A stretch of DNA of 64,000 nucleotides from SAR202 cluster bacterium bin127 (GCA_002239045.1 MPNN01000002.1:186001-250000); one strand, 5' to 3'; positions 8,012 through 16,628 are shown, counted from the stretch's first letter. The notes: generated from the sequence alone by a model not told the origin. A program made the numbers and translations.

Positions 8012-9193
8012 TTGGCGAAACAACTGCGTGTCGGACTGGTCGGCGTGGGACAGCGCGGACTCAACCATCTGCAACAACTGGTCAGGCTCCAATCCGAGGA
8101 GATCGGGACCTTCGCGGCGTTGGCCGATCCCTTCGCCGATAACCTCAACCCCGACAAAATAAAGCAGTACGAGCCCAACTACGACGACCGCGGCATGTCA
8201 CTCTTCTCGACCGCCGACGACATGATCGCATCCGGCGAGGTCGATGTCATCTGGTTCGCCATGCCGCCCAATCAGCACCGCGGCGAGATCGAACGCGCCG
8301 CCGAGGCCGGTATCGCAGTCTTCGCCGAAAAGCCCCAAACCCTCTTCTTCGACGAAGCACTGTCGCAAGCCGAGGCCATCGACAACGCTGGCATCCCCAA
8401 CACCGTCGGCTTCCAGATGCGCTTCCACCCGGCTTACAAAGCCATCCGCGACCACCTATCCGACAAGTGGACCGCCGCGATGATGATGGTCGCCGAGGGC
8501 GCAGTCGAGGGCCACGGCGTCAAACACACTCACACCGAGGAGGCCGGGGGTCCGGCTAACCGAATCTGGACTGCCAACCGCGCCTGGTCCGGCACTTCCA
8601 TGGTCGAGGCCGGAATCCACCAGACCGACATCATGCGCTACTGGTCCGACGACGACGTCGAATGGGTCCGAGCATCTTACGTCGAGCGACCCGAAAACCT
8701 CTGGGCAACAGAAGGCGACAACCCCATCTACTACAACGTCACCTACGGCTTCAAAAAAGGCGCAATCGGAACCCTCGTATTCACCAAACCCGCACGCTCC
8801 TACTACAACGGGCGCTTCGACTGCGTCATCTGGGAGCACGGCACCATCAAGTTCGAAGGCAACCGAGTCGTCGACTACCACTACCCCGGCGACGACTGGA
8901 CACCGGCCCTGCGCCCCGGCATCGAAGACACCCGACACGTAATCTGCGAAGACCCCGGCTACGACGGAATGGCCATCCCCAACACGTACCAACTAGCCAA
9001 AACCTTCCTAGAATCCATCATCGACAACGACGAAACCCTAACCCGCAACACGTACCGCTCCTCCCTAAACTCCCTGGCCGCCGTCCTAGCCGCCAACACC
9101 TCCAACCACCTAAACGGCCAACAAATCAACATCCAAGAATTCATGCACGCCGACCAATACGCCAAATACCGAACCCGCCCCAAAAACTCCTAA
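8012..9193 (+). CDS. Gfo/Idh/MocA family NAD(P)-dependent oxidoreductase
   Basis: The 393-residue protein begins with a Rossmann dinucleotide site, LRVGLVGVGQRGLNH, and has the family's EKPQTL (the EKP motif) and a central GIHQTDIMRYW segment with the catalytic-type His/Asp. The start is TTG 8012. It is preceded by AGGAAGG at 7994-8000 and gives the conserved N-terminus; no ATG does. Members oxidise or reduce sugar, inositol or sugar-acid hydroxyls at the expense of NAD(P). In this window it fits the theme of sugar-acid catabolism, but the substrate is unknown. A second member of the superfamily is at 62194-63222 and is only distantly similar. Confidence 0.85.
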   Translation: MAKQLRVGLVGVGQRGLNHLQQLVRLQSEEIGTFAALADPFADNLNPDKIKQYEPNYDDRGMSLFSTADDMIASGEVDVIWFAMPPNQHRGEIERAAEAGIAVFAEKPQTLFFDEALSQAEAIDNAGIPNTVGFQMRFHPAYKAIRDHLSDKWTAAMMMVAEGAVEGHGVKHTHTEEAGGPANRIWTANRAWSGTSMVEAGIHQTDIMRYWSDDDVEWVRASYVERPENLWATEGDNPIYYNVTYGFKKGAIGTLVFTKPARSYYNGRFDCVIWEHGTIKFEGNRVVDYHYPGDDWTPALRPGIEDTRHVICEDPGYDGMAIPNTYQLAKTFLESIIDNDETLTRNTYRSSLNSLAAVLAANTSNHLNGQQINIQEFMHADQYAKYRTRPKNS

Positions 9194-9200
9194 GGGACCT

Positions 9201-9422
9201 GCCCCCCCCCTTCGCAATGCGAAGGGGGAAGCGGAGCAAAGCGAACGCAGGGGGATGCCCGAAACAGCGCGGACACGCAGCCCGAAACGACGTGGACGGG
9301 CAGCAGGGTTGCCCCCGCTAGCGGGGGAAATGTCCGAAGGACAAAGGGGGCCACACGCCATCCCAAACCGAAACTAAGCGCCACTCCCGCCCTCGTCATT
9401 CCCGCGGACGCGGGAACCCAGA
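9201..9422. repeat. Cluster of palindromes in a 302-bp gene-free stretch
   Basis: Between the oxidoreductase stop (9193) and the broken higA (9496) there is no gene, but several perfect or near-perfect palindromes. CCCCCTTCGCA pairs with TGCGAAGGGGG (9206-9228). CCCCCGCTAGCGGGGG is at 9312-9327. TGTCCGAAGGACA is at 9331-9343. TTCCCGCG pairs with CGCGGGAA (9399-9416). The first could terminate the oxidoreductase transcript. The last belongs to a repeat family seen again at 16629-16655. The stretch reads as stacked REP-like elements. Confidence 0.7.
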
Positions 9423-9495
9423 GAAAAACAAAACCCCCAAGCTGAAGCAGAACCGTCAGCTGCCCAGACCGTCGACCATCACTGAACCCAGGACA

Positions 9496-9793
9496 ATGAG
9501 CAACGTTCAAACGAGCGGTACACCCAGGAGAGATCTTGAAGGATGAACTCGCAGAATTCGGCGTCACCCCAACCGAGTTTGCGCGTCAGATCGACGTACC
9601 CGCTAATTGCGTCAGCCAGATCACGTTGGCCAAGCGATCGGAGACAGGAGATTCTGCTCTGCGGTTCGCCCGCTGGTTCGGCATCGACCCGCAGTTCTGG
9701 TTGAATCTTCAGTCGCAGTACGATCTTCGTGTTGCGGAGCAGAAGATGGGCGATGAGGTGCGGGGTTTGGTTAGGGCAGCTACGAAGGGATAG
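9496..9793 (+). pseudogene. higA: HigA-family antitoxin with a one-base frameshift near its start
   Basis: From 9521 the frame reads HPGEILKDELAEFGVTP, then a helix-turn-helix and FGIDPQFWLNLQSQYDL, the hallmark of HigA antitoxins. In that frame there is no ATG, GTG or TTG before the conserved HPGEIL, only a stop at 9497-9499. The ATG at 9496, preceded by AGGA, is in another frame. Removing one A from the AA at 9502-9503 would join it to give MSTFKRAVHPGEIL, a normal HigA start. So the gene carries a single-base insertion, or starts at TTG 9536 and lacks its first conserved segment. No HigB toxin gene lies upstream or downstream, so it is an orphan either way. Without a partner it may be inactive or act as a lone repressor. 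Confidence 0.65.
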
Positions 9794-9803
9794 GAATTTC
9801 CCC

Positions 9804-9941
9804 GTGCGTAGGCATCAGAAGTCGCTGGCACGTCGGTTGGGATTGAAGGAGCAGCAGATTCAGCGTTACGAGGCGTCAGAGTATGCTTCAGCCAGTTTGG
9901 CGCGTGTGCTGAGTGTGGTGGAGGTTTTGGGGGAGGGGTGA
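9804..9941 (+). pseudogene. Fragment of an XRE-type helix-turn-helix antitoxin
   Basis: A 45-codon frame from GTG 9804 reads SLARRLGLKEQQIQRYEASEYASASLARVLSVVEVLG. This is the second half of the XRE helix-turn-helix of antitoxin-type regulators, normally preceded by 50 or more residues. The upstream half is missing and the region before GTG 9804 belongs to the higA tail in another frame. I read this as a gene remnant. Confidence 0.55.
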
Positions 9942-9968
9942 GGTCGTGGTTGTGCGGGTTGGAGCTAT

Positions 9969-10136
9969 GTGACCCATGTGCGTTGGGATATCTTGGAGGA
10001 GGTGGATGGTCCGATGCTGCGGCACGGGTTGCAGGGTCAGCGGATCGTGGTGCCTAGTCGGCGGGTGGAGCGGCCGGATGAGGGGAGATTGGCAGCGCGG
10101 TTTGGGGAGTTTTTGGGGCGTTGGGGGATTGACTAG
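9969..10136 (+). pseudogene. Probable C-terminal remnant of an HNH endonuclease
   Basis: The frame reads VRWDILEEVDGPMLRHGLQ, then a stretch of the form QRIVVPSRRVERPDEGRLAARFGEF, ending at TAG 10134-10136. The phrase 'DGPML.HGLQ ... RR.D.PD...L..R...F' is, from memory, the end of HNH endonucleases annotated as putative restriction enzymes. No HNH motif is present, so only the tail remains. The assignment is moderate and rests on recognition, not alignment. Confidence 0.4.
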
Positions 10137-10245
10137 TGGCCGAGTTGCGACTAAGGCATCCTGGGTGCTCTTTTCAAGGACTGACCCAAATGCCGTTCAT
10201 TCCGACAGCGCGATCCCTCAAATCTGCACAACGTCCCGACTTGGA

Positions 10246-13200
10246 TCATGGGGTCGATCGCGAGATTGGCCCATAGTAATGAATCGCTAAGGTGTTTGGG
10301 TCATCGGCAACAGTGATGCTGACGATTTGTGAGAGCGGTCGATCCGATGTGAGGATTGTAGTTCCCAGTTCTCGATAGTCAGGCGAAAGAATGGTTCCAC
10401 TGAATGCGTTTTCGCTCTCTTCGAACAACACTTCAGAACCGATCGGTGGGGGTGTTTCGAACCAATTCACATCAATGATTCTTTGTTCACGATGCCAGAC
10501 CTGACTGTCACGATTCGCTTCGCGGTCATAAAACTGCTCCCACTCATGCCGGGATTGGGCGGTCGGCCAATTTGCGTCGCGGTTTCGGGATTGCACCTCC
10601 TGAGAAACGAGCCAAGCTTCCATACCGGTCCGGTCGACAAAAGATGCGTTTGTGGTCTCCACAGCTGTTCGGGCACCTGTCCGAGATCTGAAACCGCAAC
10701 GTAACAAAGCCATAACACTTTCGTTAGCGCTCCCAACTCCGGTAGCTCTAGCTGCGACGCCTGTTAGTTCCTCAGAATCAGATTCACCGACCGCTTCGAC
10801 GAGGACGCGTACTGCTTCCATGGCCCATGGCAGCCTGTACGTGAAAGCATCCTGCACGGCGTAAACGCCATAATCCCCGAGAGTTTCGATCACCCTTGAA
10901 CCAGGACGACCGATCAGCCAATCTTCCAAACCCTCTCGCCAATGGTCGGGTAATTCGCGATCCGGGATGAAGGGTGCAACATCGAATACGCGTTCAGCAA
11001 AACACACAACGTTCCTAGCGAAGCGTAACTCGTCACGGTCTTGTATGGCTTGTTCAGCTCTCTCCAAAAGTGATGCGAGTTCAGAGCGATTGGTGTTCAG
11101 ATATGTACCAGTTTGATATCCAACGCCTGAGTGGTAGATTCCCCGACGTAGCTGTTCGTTAGTTCCTGACCATATTGTCCGGGCTCTTTTAGCTATTACG
11201 GTGGGCATCAAATCCTGATACAGTTGAATCTGCCTCGATAGAGTCCTTTTGAATAGCGTCCCGTCGAGAACTGCGGCAAGTCTCGTTTCAAATTCACCAA
11301 ATTCAGTTTCCGGCATTAAGAGTGCCATGATAGCCGAATCAAGTGATGCTAAGTCTCGTTCCCATTCTGTTCGTTGTTCGTTAGATCCGTCATCTGCGGC
11401 AAAGTTGAGGTTCCAAGGGTCTTCGTTTGATGTCATGTACGCGAGAACTTCGCCCAACGGGATTTGTGTCCTATCAGACAAGGTCGTACTTATCCGACCA
11501 ACCAGTTCCAGCAATCCGCTAACGGCTGAGACGGCTCCAGATTGCCTTATCAATCGCCGCCAACGCCGTAGTTGCACCCTTAGTGGGCTGGCTTCGGTTG
11601 GCCAAACGACATGAACGATATGCCCTTCCAGATCAACGTACGCGCGTCCAGCGCGTCCAGCTACGTTCGCGAATTCTCTGGGATCGATGATTTCACGAGC
11701 CCGCCAAATCGAAGGAACTAGGATTACGCTGGCTGACAGGTTTAGTCCCTGTGCCAATGTCGGGGAGGCGATTACCAACGGCCATTCACCCGACCGCAAC
11801 AGCCTTTCGACTGCGCTCAAAAACGCACGTGGTAACGCAGCGTGATGCAGTGCGATCCCGTGTTGCAAACATTGAACTGCAGGGTGACCTTCGCCTAACC
11901 ACTCGTTTCCTGCGTTAATCGCAGATTCCAACTGATCACTTCTAACCTCAAAAGGCTCTAGTACGCCTTGGCGGATACACCGGAGAACCTCTGTGCCTAG
12001 TTTTTCGACGGATTTTCGGGTTGGCGAAAAGACGAATACTCTCTTGCCTTGACCTATGAATTGCCAGGCCGAGGCGAGGGTCAATTCGTTTTTGTCAGCC
12101 GGAAAATGTTTGCGGCGCGGGCCTCTTGGTGGTGGTCTTTTCTCGACGAACCTAGGCACGAACGAATTTTGACCCTCGACTTCAAGTTCCAAACGAGCGA
12201 AATTGCCCGTCCAACGGATCGTGCCGAACCGACTCCGCGTCGGTCGCCAGTTTGAGTAAACTGGGTCGCCTGGCACATCTTGACGAACCCATGCAACCAA
12301 ATCCTCCATCTTTTCAGGTTCAGGGAAAAGCGCGGAAAGTACCGCGATCCTTCGATACGACGCATCGTTTCTTTTGAGCAAGCCTTCAAGCAAGATTTCG
12401 TAACGCACTTCGCGTTCATCCGGTCCCAGCATGTGGCCTTCATCCAATACGACGAGCCCGACATCGTCAATCAATGTCGGATCGTTTCGCAAAGCGAAAC
12501 TTAGCTTTTCCGGAGTGCAGACGACAATGTGCCCTTGTCGAAGCGTTTCACCATCGCCACTGTCGATGTCAACGGCATTATAGAGCGACGAGACAGTAAA
12601 ACCCAATGGCAAGAATGCCCCCGCTAAATCCCTCTCAATCTGGGCAGATAGTGCTCTCAAGGGCGTTACGTAAATGACGCGACGATTCGCAGCCATCGCC
12701 CGCAAAATGCACAACTGAGCGATCAAGGTTTTACCGGCACTTGTTGGCAGAGCTACAACCAAATTGTCTAATTGATCAGTTGCTCGACGTGCAGCGTCGA
12801 TCTGAGAAGGCCAGAGTGCTATCGTTGGCGGATCGTCGTTTATAGATCTTTGAATGAAATTCTCTCTCAGTTGATTCCAAGCGCCGTGGTCGCTTTGGTC
12901 TGGTGGCAGCGTGGGGATGGTTTCATGAAGGCTAAGACTCCAAAGGTCGTCAATTAGCTGCGCCGCGAGCGTGTTCGTCCACCAATGAGTGACGAAGTTC
13001 AATTCGTGTGCGGTAGCGGCGGCAGTCAACAAAGCCTCTTTCGCAGAATCTGCGAACCTTGATTCGCCCGACCGGATCGCGTGGTCGAAACTAGCAATTG
13101 CGCGCATGAACGATGTTGTGATCAAGATGTGTGCGGCGTCATCGGCTTCGAAGTCGGAATCTCTAGATAACTGGTCGGCAACTCCGTGGTCAAGGTTCGA

Positions 13201-13698
13201 TGAGTTCCGCAACCAAGTCATCAAAGAGTTACGCATATCACTGAGTCGCCTCCTAAATAAACGAACCAGTACATCCTCCGTTGGCGACAGATTGCGCAAA
13301 CCCGGGTTGGAAGGCAACATCGAATAAGCCAAAGTAGGGTACCCAGCCAAATGAAACGCGAGCGCGGCGTTTACGCGATGGAAACCCAGGTCGATTCGGT
13401 TTCGGTCTCCGTTATGCACCGCCGATTGAATCGATTCTCCTGCGGCACGTAGAGCTTGATTGGCGAGATCGCGGTCTTGTCCCGTAGACATCATTCGCAT
13501 CGCCAACCACATAATCCCGTACGCGTAGTCCATAAGATCTTCCGTAAGGTTGTCGGAAAATGCGGGTGATCCGTCTGGCAACACCCCATTTTCCCAAATC
13601 AATCCTCTAGCGATCCCCCTGTCGGCGAGACGGTTACGAAACGCCGGATCGAGGGCATAACGAAGTTGGTTCGGTAGATCAAGGTCGCGTTCTTGCAT
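10246..13698 (-). CDS. hamB: HamB, SF2 helicase of a Hachiman anti-phage system
   Basis: This 1150-residue protein has an N-terminal region of about 290 residues without known motifs, then an SF2 helicase core. Walker A is ALPTSAGKT at 316-324, motif Ia is TPLRALSAQ, DEGH is at 419-422 and motif III is LSALFP. Motif V is ASPTLAQGLNLSA at 644-656 and motif VI is NVAGRAGRA at about 688. The C-terminal third is unassigned. Its ATG (13698-13696) directly abuts the TAG of the DUF1837 gene, so they form a tight two-gene operon, which is the defining arrangement of Hachiman. In that system HamB holds the nuclease HamA inactive and releases it when it loads on DNA during infection, causing indiscriminate DNA damage. 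All helicase motifs are intact, so the system should be functional. Confidence 0.85.
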   Translation of the reverse strand: MQERDLDLPNQLRYALDPAFRNRLADRGIARGLIWENGVLPDGSPAFSDNLTEDLMDYAYGIMWLAMRMMSTGQDRDLANQALRAAGESIQSAVHNGDRNRIDLGFHRVNAALAFHLAGYPTLAYSMLPSNPGLRNLSPTEDVLVRLFRRRLSDMRNSLMTWLRNSSNLDHGVADQLSRDSDFEADDAAHILITTSFMRAIASFDHAIRSGESRFADSAKEALLTAAATAHELNFVTHWWTNTLAAQLIDDLWSLSLHETIPTLPPDQSDHGAWNQLRENFIQRSINDDPPTIALWPSQIDAARRATDQLDNLVVALPTSAGKTLIAQLCILRAMAANRRVIYVTPLRALSAQIERDLAGAFLPLGFTVSSLYNAVDIDSGDGETLRQGHIVVCTPEKLSFALRNDPTLIDDVGLVVLDEGHMLGPDEREVRYEILLEGLLKRNDASYRRIAVLSALFPEPEKMEDLVAWVRQDVPGDPVYSNWRPTRSRFGTIRWTGNFARLELEVEGQNSFVPRFVEKRPPPRGPRRKHFPADKNELTLASAWQFIGQGKRVFVFSPTRKSVEKLGTEVLRCIRQGVLEPFEVRSDQLESAINAGNEWLGEGHPAVQCLQHGIALHHAALPRAFLSAVERLLRSGEWPLVIASPTLAQGLNLSASVILVPSIWRAREIIDPREFANVAGRAGRAYVDLEGHIVHVVWPTEASPLRVQLRRWRRLIRQSGAVSAVSGLLELVGRISTTLSDRTQIPLGEVLAYMTSNEDPWNLNFAADDGSNEQRTEWERDLASLDSAIMALLMPETEFGEFETRLAAVLDGTLFKRTLSRQIQLYQDLMPTVIAKRARTIWSGTNEQLRRGIYHSGVGYQTGTYLNTNRSELASLLERAEQAIQDRDELRFARNVVCFAERVFDVAPFIPDRELPDHWREGLEDWLIGRPGSRVIETLGDYGVYAVQDAFTYRLPWAMEAVRVLVEAVGESDSEELTGVAARATGVGSANESVMALLRCGFRSRTGARTAVETTNASFVDRTGMEAWLVSQEVQSRNRDANWPTAQSRHEWEQFYDREANRDSQVWHREQRIIDVNWFETPPPIGSEVLFEESENAFSGTILSPDYRELGTTILTSDRPLSQIVSITVADDPNTLAIHYYGPISRSTP

Positions 13699-14490
13699 CT
13701 ACAAACTCTCGTATAACGCCTCAATGAATTGTCGGTGATTCATGATCCTGACCCCCGCCACGTATCGCCTGCGCGAATCCGATCGGATGTTTGCGGAGTG
13801 CTCCAACATGAGGGTTGCGGGATCATTGCCACACACAGCAAACGCGAAATGTTCGATTCGGAGACCCGCGAAACTATCCCGGACCGCGAGTTCGAGCTTA
13901 GTTGCAAGACCATCGTCGCCCGATTCACGCAATCTCGTCGCAACGTAAATGGTGCCGAAGTTGCTCGGACGTCCTTCGTCTTTTTCTAATGCTTGCGCCG
14001 CTTCATTCAGCGTAGACGTATTCAACGTGGCCCTGCTTTTGGATTCTCCCTTCAACAGACGAAGATTTCCATCCTGATCGGCGGCGATTCCCAACAAATC
14101 TTCGCCTCGAAGGGCCAATTCTCGTCCGTCCTTCCAACGCAACTTCCGAATAGGAACGGTGTAATCGAGAAATCGTTCCGCGACCTCGACCGCCAAGATT
14201 TCGCCCGTGTCACCTGACCGCATTCGCCTCGATTTCGGTAGCATCTCCCTCAAAATGCTTGCCGTTTCAGGAGCTCCCAAAGCTTCTATCCTTTGTTCCC
14301 AAATCTCTCTGGACATGTAATGATCGCGGAAAACTCCCCGCAAATCATCGTCGACGCATGCACGTCCGCCAAGTCTCTCGGAAAAGACCAATACGGCGTG
14401 TTCACCCACGACATGTCTTGTGTTTTCAAGCCAACTGTCTAGGAAATTATGGTGGGGGATCGGATTCTCGGTGGGTTGTGCCGCAGTCAT
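13699..14490 (-). CDS. hamA: HamA, DUF1837 nuclease of a Hachiman anti-phage system
   Basis: I chose ATG 14490 (MTAAQPTENPIPHHNFLDSW, 263 residues). An upstream in-frame ATG at 14574 would overlap the end of the enolase-family gene by 20 bp and add an unconserved 28-residue tail. DUF1837 is a PD-(D/E)xK-type nuclease fold. The putative catalytic residues are D131 in RGEDLLGI and E149/K151 in LLKGESKSR. SGDTGEILAVEVAERFL and LRWKDGRELALRGED are the conserved flanks. The stop abuts the hamB start. The product degrades DNA when freed from HamB and so aborts infection. The gene lies immediately downstream of a metabolic gene on the same strand, so its own promoter must sit inside that gene or in the 64-nt gap. 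Confidence 0.82.
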   Translation of the reverse strand: MTAAQPTENPIPHHNFLDSWLENTRHVVGEHAVLVFSERLGGRACVDDDLRGVFRDHYMSREIWEQRIEALGAPETASILREMLPKSRRMRSGDTGEILAVEVAERFLDYTVPIRKLRWKDGRELALRGEDLLGIAADQDGNLRLLKGESKSRATLNTSTLNEAAQALEKDEGRPSNFGTIYVATRLRESGDDGLATKLELAVRDSFAGLRIEHFAFAVCGNDPATLMLEHSANIRSDSRRRYVAGVRIMNHRQFIEALYESL

Positions 14491-14554
14491 CTGAATTTCG
14501 AGTGTTTGACCCGGTTTTGGTTTGCCGTTTGAAACACCCCGAATATTGGTGACA

Positions 14555-15685
14555 CTATTTTCCCAAGGGTACATTCGGCCCCGCCGCGATGTAATCGGGG
14601 TTTAGTTCGTGGCCTAGGCCTGGGGTGTTTGGGACGTGGTAGAAGCCGTTTCGGACGTCCAACGGCGGGGTTAGGGCGGCGTTGTAGTAGGGGAGTTCGG
14701 AGTAGGCGATTTCTAGTCGGTAGAAGTTGGGGGTGCTCATCATTACTTGGGCGCCGGCGGCCATTGTTATGGGGCCGGTGGCGTCGTGGGGGGAGACTGG
14801 GATGTAGTAGGCTTCGGCCATCGTGGCGATTTTGCGCATCTCGGAGATGCCGCCGCAGCGGACGATGTCGGGCATGATGTAGTTGGCGAGTTGGCGGTCT
14901 AGGATGGGTCGGAAGTCCCAGCGGGTGACGAGCCGCTCCCCTACGCAGATGGGCATGGGGACTTGGTCTTTGACGAGGGCGAGTGCGTCGTGGTTTTCGG
15001 GCGGGACGGGCTCTTCGAGCCAGCCGATGTCGAACTCTCCGAGGGCCTTGCCGACTCGGACTGCGGCTGCGACGTCGTAGCGTCCGTGTAGATCGATAAG
15101 GATTTCGATGTCGGGTCCGACGGCGTTGCGGACTGCGCGGGTGATCTCGACGCCCTTGCGCAGTCCTGTAGGCGAGATGTTGTGTCCGTGCTGGAGCGGC
15201 GAGACGTCGTCGAACTCGAAGAAGGGGTCCATCTTGAGAGCGGTGTGTCCTTCGGCGATGGTCTCGAATGCGGCTTGGGCGTAGCCCTCGGGAGTCGGTC
15301 CGCGATTGAACCAACCATTCGAGTACAGCCGCAGATCATCCCGAAACTTACCGCCCAATAATTCATAAATCGGCAATCCAAGGCGCTTCCCCTTCAAGTC
15401 CCACAAAGCAATATCCACCGCCGAAATCAAAGCCGACCCAAACCCCCGATTCCCAGTGCTATTCAAATCCGAGAACAACCGCGTCCAAATGTAGTCGATA
15501 CGCGACGAGTCTTCACCGACCAAGAAATCGGAGAGATGAGGAATCGAGGCATGAATCATATGAGCAGCAATGCCCCCCTGCGCCTGCCCGAGACCGGTCA
15601 AACCCTCGTCGGTCTCGATGGTTATGAAGACCCAAGGGTAGCGAGGTCCAAATCCAATATGCGAGTTTATGGCCGTGATTTTCAT
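14555..15685 (-). CDS. Enolase-superfamily (mandelate racemase subgroup) sugar-acid dehydratase
   Basis: This 376-residue protein begins MKITAINSHIGF and has the two-domain enolase-superfamily layout. The three metal ligands are in ILIDLHGRYD, WLEEPVPPEN and CVGERLVTRWDF, and the catalytic His is in VSPHDATGP. The ALWDLKGKRLGLPIYELLGG helix is the hallmark of the family. Members abstract a proton alpha to a carboxylate; the GERL.TRWDF context is like galactonate-type dehydratases. Substrate is not certain. It is one of five full-length members in this window and shares more with 19677 and 22794 than with 16727 or 52186. It probably acts in the cytoplasm to turn aldonic acids into 2-keto-3-deoxy acids. 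Confidence 0.85.
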   Translation of the reverse strand: MKITAINSHIGFGPRYPWVFITIETDEGLTGLGQAQGGIAAHMIHASIPHLSDFLVGEDSSRIDYIWTRLFSDLNSTGNRGFGSALISAVDIALWDLKGKRLGLPIYELLGGKFRDDLRLYSNGWFNRGPTPEGYAQAAFETIAEGHTALKMDPFFEFDDVSPLQHGHNISPTGLRKGVEITRAVRNAVGPDIEILIDLHGRYDVAAAVRVGKALGEFDIGWLEEPVPPENHDALALVKDQVPMPICVGERLVTRWDFRPILDRQLANYIMPDIVRCGGISEMRKIATMAEAYYIPVSPHDATGPITMAAGAQVMMSTPNFYRLEIAYSELPYYNAALTPPLDVRNGFYHVPNTPGLGHELNPDYIAAGPNVPLGK

Positions 15686-15713
15686 GGAGAGTGCCTTTTG
15701 TCTGAACCGCGGA

Positions 15714-16616
15714 TTACGCTGATTTTAACGATGGGAGAGTGATTTCGGGTTTGGGCCGTTCGGCGAGTTCATAGATGGTGGATGACCAAGCCTGCCTAAC
15801 CGCATCCTTCAACGCGTTCCGATTGGGTCGCAATGTATTCAGACGACGTCCTAGGATGCGTCCGTCCAATCCATCAGGCAACTTCGCTCGTTCCAAAAAC
15901 CCGTTGATCACATGCCGATCGCCACCGAAAATCAGCCAGTCGATACGATGCTGATATGCCCCGAAACGTTCCTCCGCCAGCCGTGCGGATTTATCGAAGA
16001 ACTCGCGTGCCCATTTTTCGCGGGAGCGTTTGAAACGATTGGCGGACTGGCCTCCGGCGCGGTGTTTGTTTGGGACGAAGCGGGTCTCTGTCTTGGTGAG
16101 GACCAGGGTTTCGTCGTGGGCGATGGCGATGGCTACGTAGCCGTAGCGGATGAGGATGATGGCTACGTGGAGTGGCGGGTCGACGCACTGGAGTAGGGTT
16201 TCGCGGTCGGTGGTTTCGGTCTCGTGAACGATGGGAAACGGCGGTGCGATGGCCAATTGGGGGATGTAGGTGAATTCCGGAGTTTTGGTGTATAAGAAAG
16301 CCAAACCTGAAGGGGAATTTCGTGCAGAGGAGGGTAGCCACGACCAGTCTTGTGCCCTCACCCTAGACCTCTCCCGCCCAGCGGGAGAGGGGATCGGGGT
16401 TGGCGGAATTCGGTTATTCTGCGATGTCGGCGCAGTGACTTGGGACGGGTTTGGATGCACTCGAAAGAGTGAATCTTCGAGAGCTCGATGGGGAACGAGT
16501 TTGAAGATGTATTGGCCTGGTGAGTCGGTTTCTAGACGGTCTAACATACCTTTCATGCCGCGCGAGGAGACTGTGCGGGGAGGCAGGATGTCGGAGGCTA
16601 GGATTTCGGTAGCCAT
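15714..16616 (-). CDS. Vms1/acVLRF1-like peptidyl-tRNA hydrolase (ribosome rescue)
   Basis: The C-terminal half matches eRF1-like release factors of the VLRF1 group: YVAIAIAHDETLVLTKTET, then the GGQ-like loop KHRAGGQSANRFKRSREK, an EFF..SARLAEERFG helix and IDWLIFGGDRHVINGF. Such proteins cleave nascent chains from tRNA on stalled ribosomes. I chose ATG 16616 (300 residues); the frame stays open to 16739 but that extension encodes a palindromic repeat. Residues ~74-87 (PIPSPAGRERSRVR) are the in-frame translation of another genomic palindrome at 16353-16393, in the poorly conserved linker before the catalytic domain. The gene lies between two enolase-family genes on the same strand, without functional link. 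Identity of the family is from motif recognition. Confidence 0.7.
   Translation of the reverse strand: MATEILASDILPPRTVSSRGMKGMLDRLETDSPGQYIFKLVPHRALEDSLFRVHPNPSQVTAPTSQNNRIPPTPIPSPAGRERSRVRAQDWSWLPSSARNSPSGLAFLYTKTPEFTYIPQLAIAPPFPIVHETETTDRETLLQCVDPPLHVAIILIRYGYVAIAIAHDETLVLTKTETRFVPNKHRAGGQSANRFKRSREKWAREFFDKSARLAEERFGAYQHRIDWLIFGGDRHVINGFLERAKLPDGLDGRILGRRLNTLRPNRNALKDAVRQAWSSTIYELAERPKPEITLPSLKSA
16353..16393. repeat. CCTCTCC palindrome inside a coding sequence
   Basis: The element has CCCTCACCCTAGA followed by CCTCTCCCGC (16368-16377) pairing perfectly with GCGGGAGAGG (16381-16390). It matches the intergenic repeat at 5810-5841 almost base for base on the left side. Here it lies within the reading frame of the Vms1-like gene and leaves the frame open. 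Confidence 0.75.
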
Positions 16617-16628
16617 GGTGTGGTCTCT

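Noticed and set aside
9729-9803. Longer start (9729) of the helix-turn-helix fragment
   Set aside because: The first 25 codons are the higA tail in another frame and show no helix-turn-helix similarity.
14487-15314. 275-residue minus-strand Arg/Pro-rich frame
   Set aside because: It is an out-of-frame shadow of the enolase-superfamily gene at 14555-15685.
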